A stretch of DNA of 64,000 bases, from contig JARGXX010000013.1 of assembly GCA_030374765.1 (NCBI GenBank), positions 1,240,001 through 1,304,000 on the forward strand, in the 5' to 3' direction. Below, piece after piece: positions 17,927 to 26,919 of this stretch. Source of the DNA: Agarophyton chilense (lineage: Eukaryota; Rhodophyta; Florideophyceae; Gracilariales; Gracilariaceae). The notes under the pieces were generated by a model, which was not told the origin of the DNA, did no database searches, and saw only the letters and a list, made by a program, of their open reading frames with translations. Numbering within the stretch: the stretch's first letter is position 1; each line of letters begins with the position of its first letter. A program made the position numbers and the translations under genes.

Positions 17927-20900
17927 ATGCTCAAGATGATGGCCTGTTTCAAGGGGAAGGGTGTTTATGCTCACAAGTCCGTTCACATCAAACCCATTCA
18001 AATCCAAAGAACTATACCTGTGGATTCATTCGAAATTCCAGTTTGGTTCGAGGTTCAAGATACGGAGTCGCTGATTTATCAACAGTCCGAGATACTTTCT
18101 TTCCAGCTTGGCCAGATGCTTCATTTATCACAGGAACGAGAGCACATCTCTTTCCAAATTGAAAAAGAAACCGCTTTGTCCTCCTCTAAAAGAAGGAGTT
18201 TTGATGTACTCACCAAAAAGACCTCCAAGAAGATTAAAAGGATGAAAGCCGAGCTGGTTCATATAACAGATACCCTCGAAAAATTGTTGTGCGACAAGCA
18301 CGATACTGAAAAGCGCATTGACCTTCTTCGTCTTTTCCGTGTAAAGGCTTTAACTCATGAACTTGTTCAAAATATGAATCTCAAGAAAGAAGACGAAAGA
18401 TTGCACGCCGATGATATTTTGAAGAATGCTCGTATGATTAAAGATGAGATTCAGAAATGTAATTCTTCCATTGATGAGAAGGAAGAGCAATTTCTGAAGT
18501 CCAGCGAGGTTCTGAAAAAGTATGAGGAAGAAGACCAAAAAGTATGTGCAGCTCCATCGGTCCGCTCGGAAGATGTCAAGAAACTTATAAGACTTCTGAA
18601 AAAACGAATGGAGTCTCTTTTCGAATGCATCCATGAGCTGGAAATGTTGAATCTTCTTCTTTACTTTCCTTTCAGGGATCCACGGAAAATGACATCTGGG
18701 CCTCATAGCTCAGACCTACGGGAACAGCTGACTTGTTTTGAAAATCTTTCTGGCTCCGTAGTTGGAAGACATATTCTATGGGAAAGAAAATCCAAACAAG
18801 CATCTGAGAGCGCAGTGGGAGATATCAGAACTCGTGACGATGCGATCAAAAAACTGCAGAGCATTGCCAGAGAACTAGTTAAGGATTTGAAAGGACTTCG
18901 CTTTAATCAATCTGTAGGTTCACCTTTTGTACATCAGCTTCGCGAGAAGAGCCAATGTGAAAAGATTTCCTTGGTATACTCTCTATGTCAGGACCTCACA
19001 AATCAGTGTGACTACGTCGCCTTTAGGGCTTGTATGGTACAAGCTTCAAATGAAGACAACAAAATTGTAGTGTCAGCATTTGATGTGCAACAAAGCCCCA
19101 GAAGGTCAGATTTCTTTCGATTCAAGGAAATACTCTCCAAAGATACTCGAGTGCTTCAAGAGTCTGTCGTTTCTGGAGTTAAGAGAATAAGGAAGGCAAA
19201 ATCCGGGGCTGGAGAGAGACAGCGACGTCTGACCAAAATTTTCGCCGAACTGGTCCAAGCTAATGTAGATGGCATATCCGCACCTGCCACCGAAATCGAA
19301 TGGAAGACTATCCTTCGTGGTTTTGCACGATCAATGTATTATTTTGATCATCAACTTTCTTTGGCATGGTCTCTTGCGACAATCTGTGACCCTCTCAAGC
19401 CACTAATGAACCGACCAAACGTTCATGGCATGTCTCTTGAAGAATGCATCAAATACGCTGAGAAGCGAAAGAACGAACTTCGAAGAGATATGAACGAGAT
19501 AAACCAAATCTCAAGGAAAGCAATTCGTGGTGTAGACTCTAAACTGCATCAAACCCTCGCGGACGAGTTAAAACTAGGTGTCGGTATGAGACTTTCGATG
19601 TTACAAGGCCAGGTCAACCTCCTCGATGGGTACATAGAAACTGTTCGGAGACCAATTCACATACTGTTTCAGAATCATGTCAATCAGAGCCCTCTTGTGA
19701 ATTCAGCTCGTCTAGTATCCGCAATCAACAAAGTCACCGACCCCACATTCACAGATATGCTCTATGGGCACAAGCTAATATCATACATGATGGAAATGGG
19801 TGTTCGGCTTGATGAGCCGCTTTCTACAATCGAGGGCCGAAGTAAGTTTTTCGCGAGAAGATTTTACAAGGGCTTGCTTCAGCTCGACTTGAACGACGGC
19901 CAAAAAGTTTTGGTGGTGAAAATCTTAGAGCAGGCCGAAGATTTGCAAATCCTGAATGCTTCTGATGTTACAAGCCTGATCATGCAGCTCTCTCTCAAGG
20001 ACCACGTTGATGACAAATTCCGAAGATTAATCAGGGTCGTCGATGGCATCTACAACAATTTCTCGGGACGTTTGACTGTATTAGAATCTCAACTCGGAGG
20101 AATTGAAGTTTGCGTTCATCGTATGAAAGAAGCAGTTCAAATGGGAAAGAAGGGGGCATTGTGGACGTCGATGGTAAAATTCGGGCTGACAGTTCTTCCG
20201 GTAGCGGGTGGAATCGCTGCAGCAGTTGTCAACGCTACATCAAAGGATTCAAGGGCTGCCTCCGCAGCAATGCTATGCGAAACGCCAATGAAGATGAGAG
20301 CGACAGTTTCTGCAGTGCTCTCTATGACAAACGAAGAACAGAAAGCACTGCTAATTCCTGCACAAACAAGGCTTGATTTGACAGCTCAACAGAAGGAAAA
20401 TATCGAGGCAATTAACCTTGCAAGACTAGCGCTGACGATCAAGTTTCGCGAGCGGATGCCCGGAAATCAAAGAAAGAAATACGAAGAGAAACTCATCCTA
20501 GTTTGGGGAGCACCAGTCGACATGATGGAGGAAGAGCTTGATGCTATCATGGGTTCCTACATGAAAGGAAGCAGTGCGAGTATTTTTGACGTTGATGAAC
20601 GGAGCTTGTACCTCGATGCACACAATGTCATCGGATTCGAAATCGAAGCCGAACGTTCAACAGATTCTTTATTTTCTACTGAAAAGCGCAGATCAAGTAG
20701 CGAAAGTAGCGATGCTGGATCTGATCGAGACGGACCGTATGATCTTGTTTGGTGGGTATCTGAAATCAAAGATTTGAAGAAACTTGGACAGACCCTCATG
20801 AAAACTGTTGATGATAAGATCAGAAGCTATGTTTGTAGACCGCGCAACGATACATGTTTCGACACTGATGAAAGCAACCTTGCTAGTGACTATGAGCTGT

Positions 20901-21139
20901 TTCAGAAGAGCTGCGAGCTAGCCATGGATGCTTTTTCTTTAAAAAGGTTTGAACGCGAATTGTCCCGCCAAATAGAGCTGCGGGATGCGACTCACTACAA
21001 AGAGGTAGAAGAGTTGGATAATGAAATACATAGATCCTGGGAACTGAGGAAACAGATACAAGCTGTGGTAGAAATATTGGCCTCTTATGCAAATGAAGAT
21101 TTTATGAGAAGGAGCATCAAACAACCTCATCTTGAGTAA
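17927..21139 (+). CDS. Orphan 1070-residue coiled-coil protein
   Basis: A single-exon ORF of 1070 residues, the longest intact host-type gene here. I recognise no enzyme or named family. The N-terminal 60 residues (ending FEIPVWFEVQDTES) look globular. About 60-300 and 380-720 are dominated by Lys/Glu/Leu heptad-like helices. At about 745-767 there is one hydrophobic, Gly/Ala-rich stretch (MVKFGLTVLPVAGGIAAAVV) that could enter a membrane. A second helical part follows, an acidic Ser-rich patch near 925 (KRRSSSESSDAGSD), and a final coiled coil. No signal peptide. A long helical bundle with one buried hydrophobic segment occurs in membrane-remodelling and pore-type proteins and in some innate-immunity adaptors, but nothing here proves such a role. 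Codon use looks like the neighbours. Confidence 0.85.
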   Translation: MLKMMACFKGKGVYAHKSVHIKPIQIQRTIPVDSFEIPVWFEVQDTESLIYQQSEILSFQLGQMLHLSQEREHISFQIEKETALSSSKRRSFDVLTKKTSKKIKRMKAELVHITDTLEKLLCDKHDTEKRIDLLRLFRVKALTHELVQNMNLKKEDERLHADDILKNARMIKDEIQKCNSSIDEKEEQFLKSSEVLKKYEEEDQKVCAAPSVRSEDVKKLIRLLKKRMESLFECIHELEMLNLLLYFPFRDPRKMTSGPHSSDLREQLTCFENLSGSVVGRHILWERKSKQASESAVGDIRTRDDAIKKLQSIARELVKDLKGLRFNQSVGSPFVHQLREKSQCEKISLVYSLCQDLTNQCDYVAFRACMVQASNEDNKIVVSAFDVQQSPRRSDFFRFKEILSKDTRVLQESVVSGVKRIRKAKSGAGERQRRLTKIFAELVQANVDGISAPATEIEWKTILRGFARSMYYFDHQLSLAWSLATICDPLKPLMNRPNVHGMSLEECIKYAEKRKNELRRDMNEINQISRKAIRGVDSKLHQTLADELKLGVGMRLSMLQGQVNLLDGYIETVRRPIHILFQNHVNQSPLVNSARLVSAINKVTDPTFTDMLYGHKLISYMMEMGVRLDEPLSTIEGRSKFFARRFYKGLLQLDLNDGQKVLVVKILEQAEDLQILNASDVTSLIMQLSLKDHVDDKFRRLIRVVDGIYNNFSGRLTVLESQLGGIEVCVHRMKEAVQMGKKGALWTSMVKFGLTVLPVAGGIAAAVVNATSKDSRAASAAMLCETPMKMRATVSAVLSMTNEEQKALLIPAQTRLDLTAQQKENIEAINLARLALTIKFRERMPGNQRKKYEEKLILVWGAPVDMMEEELDAIMGSYMKGSSASIFDVDERSLYLDAHNVIGFEIEAERSTDSLFSTEKRRSSSESSDAGSDRDGPYDLVWWVSEIKDLKKLGQTLMKTVDDKIRSYVCRPRNDTCFDTDESNLASDYELFQKSCELAMDAFSLKRFERELSRQIELRDATHYKEVEELDNEIHRSWELRKQIQAVVEILASYANEDFMRRSIKQPHLE

Positions 21140-21735
21140 CGTATATCTGGCAGAAAATGGCGTGCTCTCTAGGGTATTTAGGTGAGTAGTTGTTGTACAG
21201 GACTTCCCGCTTTTGGTCATGCAAATTTTGACCAAGATCGGGATGTCGTACCTCCGATTCAAATGAAAGATGTGTTGTGAAATGTCATGAGTTGCCTTTA
21301 TGGTGGGTCCAAGAGTTGATGTCACACGAATCTCTCTGTCGTTCCCATCAAAGATGAGCTCCTTATTTTCCTTGTACACAACAATATTTTAGAGGTATGT
21401 ACATTTTCTAAGTGCATGAGAAGGTTTATGTATTAGTGCTTCTCTGGTTGCTTCCCGTTCAGAGAAGTAGATTGGCAGATTGGGTTCATCCAACTATCTG
21501 GCAACTTAAAGAATGGCTTTTTACTGGCAATAAGCATACCGAACCCTCTGATATACATAAGATATTGGCTGACTTGCCCCAAACGTCTAATCGTGAGAAG
21601 GATTTGATGTTAACGAAGGTAACGCTTTCCGAAACCAGCTGTATTTTGCAAATAAACTTGTCTTCTCTCTTTAGGTCTGTGACGGCGATTCTCTCGAGGA
21701 AGGAACTTTTCCACGGCAATGTAAGAGGCACTGTA
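21140..21735 (+). pseudogene. Possible spliced gene interrupted by the transposon block
   Basis: Two consensus-like introns can be drawn on the plus strand: GTATGT (from 21396) to CCCGTTCAG (about 21464), and GTAACG (from 21619) to CTCTCTTTAG (about 21674). Reading across the second intron gives a continuous frame (WVHPTIWQLKEWLF, SDIHKILADLPQTSNREKD, then VCDGDSLEEGTFPRQCKRHC) up to the TA where the mariner-like element begins. Upstream of 21390 the frame is broken by stops. No family recognised. If real, it is a host gene or older element cut by the insertions (see the matching tail at 53415-53483). Confidence 0.3.
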
Positions 21736-21739
21736 CAGT

Positions 21740-22068
21740 TGTGAAACTGTGAAACGTACGATGTTGCAGAGCATGCAATGCTCGCAAGTTGAAGAAGGGC
21801 TTACGCGCCCAATGTAGCATTCGCATAATACAAGTTGAACCAGGGCTTGCGCGCCCAATGACGATTGTCAGCACGAACGACGCTAGAGAGTGCCCACGCG
21901 AACGGGCACAAGCAGAGAGCTACAAAGGCCCAGCCTGAGGCCGAGTAAACGAGATGGCGTCGGTCGTGCAGAGACGAGCCCAGCGTTGTGCTGAACCTAT
22001 TCCGTGAACCTACGACTTTGTAGACGCAGCCCTACGTAATGAATCAGAACAGTAACCCTGTTGTTACA
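21740..22068 (+). repeat. 5' LTR of element F
   Basis: 329 bases from TGTGAAACTG to TGTTGTTACA. It contains the ATG at 22039 from which the gag frame runs out into the internal region. A candidate primer site starting TGGGTCCAGAAGG lies four bases after its end and overlaps the gag codons. Confidence 0.93.
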
Positions 22069-23172
22069 GTTATGGGTCCAGAAGGGTCTGTATCTACAGA
22101 GTCCAGCGGTAGTCTTAACCGCGCACCTAAGTTCATCACAAATGTCACTTCCAAAGTCCGCTATCGAGATGCGTTACGAAGATGGATGCGCATGATGACG
22201 AAGTTCGCCCAAGTGGACAACAAATGGAAAGCCTTGTGTGATGGCGCAGGTCACATCATCTATATGGCTTGCGATGAAACAGCACAAGATATGCTCACGA
22301 AGGCAGAAACCTCAGGACTTCTTTCTCTTGACGGTAACCCGGATGATCCGAATAATGAGCGCTTGGTTGAGACAATCCTTGAAGTTATTGCTAAAGATAG
22401 CCCCACAGAATCTATCAAGAGAGAAGTCGACCTGCTGACAGCAATCCAGAAATGTGAACGTAACCCTGATGAGAGGGTATCATCTTTTGCTAGCAGATTC
22501 TCTGGAGCAGTGGCACGCTATGCAAACCACACTGCAGGTATCAGCGACGCGATAAGCAGACAGTTTGCTATCCTCATGCTTCGTAACGCCAACCTTACAC
22601 CGGATACAATGAATGCTCTTGTGTTCCAACTTACCTCGTCAAGCAATTCCTCAAACGTACAACACTCTGCCCAACTCCCTGTCGTATTATCTGAACTAAA
22701 GTCGTTGTCAGAGCTGTTGTCATCTGCGGACAAAAACAAGTACCCCAATTGTGAGGTACTTGCAATCAAAGTGACTGAAGCGGAAAAGAGAATTCAAAAC
22801 CAACGCTCATGTAATGTCCCTATGTTTACACAGGACATCGCATCGGAATACCTATCACACGTAGATGACACGCAGCAGCTACCTTTCAATGCGAGCCACA
22901 CCAGAGTTCAGAACACCATGCTTGGAAAGAGGACGACAAACAATCAACACGGGCGAGGACAGTTTATCAAGAAGCTTAAAGAAGAGAGTGCATGCCGTGT
23001 ATGCGGCGAGATCGGGCACTGGTACAAAGACAAGGAAAAATGCTTCGAGGAAATGAAGAGACGACGTTCTCGAAGCAAAATGACCACAGCAAAGCCAGTT
23101 CCTGACCATGAGCCACCTCAAGCTGACGAGGTGAAACCCGAAACCGTTTCAAAATCGCTTTTTCATCATTGA
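22039..23172 (+). CDS. gag: Gag polyprotein of copia element F
   Basis: 377 codons, intact. It forms the virus-like particle of the element. A UBN2/retrotrans_gag-like helical domain spans about 30-240 (LTAIQKCERNPDERVSSFA is typical). Near the C-terminus is one zinc knuckle, CRVCGEIGHWYKDKEKC, with wider than usual spacing between His and the last Cys, followed by a basic tail. The first ATG (22039) lies inside the LTR; a second at 22072 is just outside it, so either could be used. Pol follows in the -1 frame. Confidence 0.85.
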   Translation: MNQNSNPVVTVMGPEGSVSTESSGSLNRAPKFITNVTSKVRYRDALRRWMRMMTKFAQVDNKWKALCDGAGHIIYMACDETAQDMLTKAETSGLLSLDGNPDDPNNERLVETILEVIAKDSPTESIKREVDLLTAIQKCERNPDERVSSFASRFSGAVARYANHTAGISDAISRQFAILMLRNANLTPDTMNALVFQLTSSSNSSNVQHSAQLPVVLSELKSLSELLSSADKNKYPNCEVLAIKVTEAEKRIQNQRSCNVPMFTQDIASEYLSHVDDTQQLPFNASHTRVQNTMLGKRTTNNQHGRGQFIKKLKEESACRVCGEIGHWYKDKEKCFEEMKRRRSRSKMTTAKPVPDHEPPQADEVKPETVSKSLFHH

Positions 23173-23825
23173 GGTCAGCTGAGCTCCGTTCTGACCTCAA
23201 TCCAATTTTAGATGAAGGAGCCCCCACATCAACCGGCGGAATCGAGGAAGCAACTGCGATGTGCGACGCCCTCGGTATCCCGCTGACTTTAGAACCGCCA
23301 CGTGACTTTTATCTCCATGGGTGGGGTAGTGATGGCGCAAATGCTCGGCCGATTGTATGCTCCTGGGTACTCGTGATTAATGACACTAATGGACTCCCGA
23401 CAGCCATACCTTTCGACTTGGTTCATGGATCCTCACCCCTGCTGATTGGATTAGATCTCAAGCGTTACTCTGATACGCTTAACCGTGCATTTCCAGCCGC
23501 TTTTCACTTCAAACGTCCGATGGACAACACTGAACGCGTCTTTTTTACATATATTGGTGCCGATCGGCATGGAAACGACCGAATCCGTATGGAAATCATC
23601 CCACATCACGCATCTACTATTCATTCGCTACTCGGCAATTCAAACAGGAATATGGATAAGAATGCAATAAAGAAGATACACAGATTTACGCACGCGACTT
23701 CCGATGAGATGAAGACGTTATTGGAAGACGCAGATGAGCTGAACGACAACCTAGCTAACATTTGTGATGCAGTTTACGACGCATGCGACGTTTGCGCGTC
23801 AACTGGAAGACCTGCGCTCCGTTAG
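23169..23825 (+). CDS. pol: Pol of element F, protease and integrase zinc-binding part
   Basis: Starts in the -1 frame at the gag stop (TTG at 23169 overlaps TGA at 23170-23172), so it is probably reached by frameshifting near the T-run before it. An aspartic-protease-like site ILDEGAPTSTGG is at about 13-24 (DEGA in place of DTGA), and LLIGLDLKRY fits the protease C-terminal strand. The integrase HHCC finger follows: HRFTHAT ... CDAVYDACDVC. The frame ends at TAG (23823-23825), but the same frame continues directly into the rest of pol. Confidence 0.8.
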   Translation: MRSAELRSDLNPILDEGAPTSTGGIEEATAMCDALGIPLTLEPPRDFYLHGWGSDGANARPIVCSWVLVINDTNGLPTAIPFDLVHGSSPLLIGLDLKRYSDTLNRAFPAAFHFKRPMDNTERVFFTYIGADRHGNDRIRMEIIPHHASTIHSLLGNSNRNMDKNAIKKIHRFTHATSDEMKTLLEDADELNDNLANICDAVYDACDVCASTGRPALR

Positions 23826-26558
23826 AAGATATCAGTCAGCCATGTGAACGAAGCATTTAACGAATCCGTGCAAGCCGAATTTCTCGTCGTTTATGTCGGT
23901 GAAGATAAATACGAAGTCCTGAATATAATTGACGCTGGTACAAACTACGGAGAACGCGTAATCGTGGCCAAGAAGAATGCAGAAGAGCTGTCGAACAAGC
24001 TGGAATCGGTATGGATATATAATCATGGAGCGCCCCAGTATTTCAGTGCGGACCCTGAGTTTACGAGGCCAGTTTTGACTAGGTTGTTATCCTCGCATGG
24101 TATCGTAATTGAAGAACGGCCATCTCGGTGCTCTTCTAAGAACGGAAAAGTCGAGCGCAACAATGGTCTGTTCAAATCCGTATTTTCACGCATCGCGAAG
24201 GAGAAGAGTACCGCTTCACCCAACACACTAGTAGCCCGCGCATCTTTCCTTAGCAATCTTTTTCATGGAAACTCTACACTCAGCGCGTTCCAACTGGCAC
24301 GAGGATACTCACCATCGCTTTTAGGGATCCCTTCAGCCCTAGTTCCAGAAGAGCTGCTCAAAGCTCACAAACGCACCATGGCAACGAGAGCGCTTCAGAA
24401 GGTTCTTAAGGCACATGATAACCACCTTCTTCCCCCTCACTGCGTCAAGACAGGGGCTGACATTTGGGTCTATTATAATACATCTAAGCAAAATGATCCT
24501 GTCCGATGGATCAAGGCCACAGTGATAGACTCGGCACCTTTCTATGTACGCTGCAGACGATCTAGTCGGGGTCCGCCTATGAAAGTTGCGTACGAACATG
24601 TCAGACTTGTACCAGACAGCGAGCTTGCCAAAGAGCTGCAAGAAGGAATACTGGAAGACGTACTCGCCGACGATACGCCAATAGAAGATATACCACCAGC
24701 CGCCACTAATGAAGAATTTGTCCAACGTACAGAATCTGAGCAGATAATGTACGATGTGTTTGGTCCAGAAAGTCCTACTGATGATGCCGGAGTAACGAAC
24801 ATGCCCGCCCGTTCATCGTTTTTCACCACTAAATTTGTCGGAGACCCCTCACGGGACATAGGACAACCTGATGCTAAAGGTCCTAGTGACGAGAAGGATG
24901 TATTCCTCAAAACGAATGAACAATGCGTGTTGAATGAGATCTATAATGCGATTGGTAATACACAGGTGAACCGGAAGAAGATGGATTGCGCTCCACAATG
25001 GATACTAGATAAGGCAGTTAACGAGGAGCTGAAGAAGGCCTGGAAAGGCGCTTACATCGAGGTTACCGAACAAACGGTACCACGGAATGCTAACGTTATT
25101 AGCTCACATGTGATTTACAAGGTGAAGAGCGAAGAGAAAGACCGGAAACGCATGAAAGCCAGGCTCTGCCCCCACGGAAATCGTGACAGAGAAAAAGGGA
25201 ACATTCGCAACGATTCTGCCAATGCCCAGTTTGACATCATTCGTACACTCTTGTCACTCTCTACGATTATGAAATTTCGTCTCGGATGCATCGATATAAA
25301 AGGGGCCTATCTACAGAGTGGACCTATCAAGCGTGACCTGTACGTAAGACCCCCACCAGAATGGAATGGGAAGCGCGGCATGTTGTGGAAGCTCGTCAAG
25401 CTCCCATACGGGATCAGTGAAGCTGGAAGGCAGTGGGCCACAGTAATCGAAAACTGGCTGTTATCTGAGGCTAACTTCTCACGTGCATTTGGAGTGAGTC
25501 AGCTGTATATTAGACGGAAGCGGAATGGCGATATCAAGATGCTCCTCGCCAAAATCACAGACGACCTTCTCATTTCAGGGTCTGTTCAAGACATGCAAGA
25601 TTTCTTAGACGAAATTCAGAAAAGGTTCAGGATCAGCAAGGCAGTCATCGATGAAGATATTAAGTTCAACGGCTGTACGATCTCGCAAACCGAACAGTTC
25701 ACCACACAGCTCTCCATGGAAGAGTATGCCAGTAATATCAAGCCGATAAACCTTAGTAGGGCAAGAAAAGTCATGCAAAAAGACAAGGCACTCCCACACG
25801 AAATTGGATCGTACCGCACGATGGCAGGAGCGCTCATCTGGCTCGGTTGCGGAGCACTTCCGCAAGCAGCATACTTTGGTTCCCTCATGCAGCAAAGGCT
25901 TTCCCGCCTGACAGTGGAACAACTGCTTGAAGCCAACCGCACTCTTTCAGAGCTTCGAAACCTGCGACCTGTTGTTACATTTCGACTTCCTCCAGGGAAA
26001 ATCGAATCTGCCGAAGTAGTTTCGTTTTCGGATGCTTCATTTAACATCTCAGCTAATCAACAATATGGCCAGACCGGGTATGTTAGTGGGATTCGTTATA
26101 GGACAACAACAGGTGATGCTACTACCTACCATCTGATTGATTGGGCAAGCGTGAAGCAAAGAAGAGTATCGCACTCATCGTACGGCGCCGAGATCATTGC
26201 ATGCACCGATGCAGACGATAGAGGGTTTAACATTAAGGGCACGCTGAAATCGATCTCTCCTGCAGACGAGTTCCCGCATGTCTTGAACGTAGATTCGAAA
26301 GGACTTTTTGACACCATTACCACACTGCACGATGGCAACGAATACAGGCTTCGCCAGACCGTTCAAAGGATCAGGGACTCATTTGAGGCAAAAGAACTGG
26401 ACTCTTTACGCTGGATTCAAGGTAAGGCCAATATTGCAGATGCTCTAACGAAGAACAACCCAACATCTCACCGTTTGCTTAATCGGATTGCTGCAAGCGG
26501 CAAACTACTGCTCCCCGATCACAAGTCATTCTCCCTAAACAGTAATACTTGGACGTAG
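23826..26558 (+). CDS. pol: Pol of element F: integrase core, reverse transcriptase, RNase H
   Basis: Same frame as the previous segment, separated only by one TAG. From the GTG at 23844 it has 904 codons, all open. The integrase core shows IIDAGTNYGERV (first Asp), FSADPEF (second Asp) and KVERNNGLFKS (Glu). A long linker follows, then a copia reverse transcriptase: ARLCPHGNRDREKG, CIDIKGAYLQS (catalytic Asp), LPYGISEAGRQW and AKITDDLLISG (the YVDD site reads ITDD). RNase H closes it (SDASFN, SSYGAEIIACTDA, ADALTKNNP). If the TAG is read through or absent in sister copies, the element is coding-competent. Confidence 0.9.
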   Translation, partial: KISVSHVNEAFNESVQAEFLVVYVGEDKYEVLNIIDAGTNYGERVIVAKKNAEELSNKLESVWIYNHGAPQYFSADPEFTRPVLTRLLSSHGIVIEERPSRCSSKNGKVERNNGLFKSVFSRIAKEKSTASPNTLVARASFLSNLFHGNSTLSAFQLARGYSPSLLGIPSALVPEELLKAHKRTMATRALQKVLKAHDNHLLPPHCVKTGADIWVYYNTSKQNDPVRWIKATVIDSAPFYVRCRRSSRGPPMKVAYEHVRLVPDSELAKELQEGILEDVLADDTPIEDIPPAATNEEFVQRTESEQIMYDVFGPESPTDDAGVTNMPARSSFFTTKFVGDPSRDIGQPDAKGPSDEKDVFLKTNEQCVLNEIYNAIGNTQVNRKKMDCAPQWILDKAVNEELKKAWKGAYIEVTEQTVPRNANVISSHVIYKVKSEEKDRKRMKARLCPHGNRDREKGNIRNDSANAQFDIIRTLLSLSTIMKFRLGCIDIKGAYLQSGPIKRDLYVRPPPEWNGKRGMLWKLVKLPYGISEAGRQWATVIENWLLSEANFSRAFGVSQLYIRRKRNGDIKMLLAKITDDLLISGSVQDMQDFLDEIQKRFRISKAVIDEDIKFNGCTISQTEQFTTQLSMEEYASNIKPINLSRARKVMQKDKALPHEIGSYRTMAGALIWLGCGALPQAAYFGSLMQQRLSRLTVEQLLEANRTLSELRNLRPVVTFRLPPGKIESAEVVSFSDASFNISANQQYGQTGYVSGIRYRTTTGDATTYHLIDWASVKQRRVSHSSYGAEIIACTDADDRGFNIKGTLKSISPADEFPHVLNVDSKGLFDTITTLHDGNEYRLRQTVQRIRDSFEAKELDSLRWIQGKANIADALTKNNPTSHRLLNRIAASGKLLLPDHKSFSLNSNTWT

Positions 26559-26590
26559 TTGCAGCAAGAGCTTGCTGCAACTGGGGGGAA

Positions 26591-26919
26591 TGTGAAACTG
26601 TGAAACGTACGATGTTGCAGAGCACGCAATGCTCGCAAGTTGAAGAAGGGCTTACGCGCCCAATGTAGCATTCGCATAATACAAGTTGAACCAGGGCTTG
26701 CGCGCCCAATGACGATTGTCAGCACGAACGACGCTAGAGAGTGCCCACGCGAACGGGCACAAGCAGAGAGCTACAAAGGCCCAGCCTGAGGCCGAGTAAA
26801 CGAGATGGCGTCGGTCGTGCAGAGACGAGCCCAGCGTTGTGCTGAACCTATTCCGTGAACCTACGACTTTGTAGACGCAGCCCTACGTAATGAATCAGAA
26901 CAGTAACCCTGTTGTTACA
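26591..26919 (+). repeat. 3' LTR of element F
   Basis: 329 bases, matching the 5' LTR except at one position. Preceded by the polypurine tract CTGGGGGGAA (26581-26590) and followed by the target-site copy ACAGT. Confidence 0.93.

Larger units (their letters stand above)
21740..26919 (+). mobile_element. Young Ty1/copia retrotransposon (element F)
   Basis: 5180 bases, flanked by a 5-bp target-site duplication ACAGT (21735-21739 and 26920-26924). It has two 329-bp LTRs (TGTGAAACTG...TGTTGTTACA), a polypurine tract CTGGGGGGAA before the 3' LTR, and gag and pol in the order protease-integrase-reverse transcriptase-RNase H, which defines copia. By eye the LTRs differ at one base (21774 T, 26625 C), so insertion was recent. 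It sits in the left end of the mariner-like element. Confidence 0.95.

Noticed and set aside
20939-21379. 146-codon minus-strand ORF at the end of the coiled-coil gene
   Set aside because: Antisense to coding sequence for much of its length; no family features.
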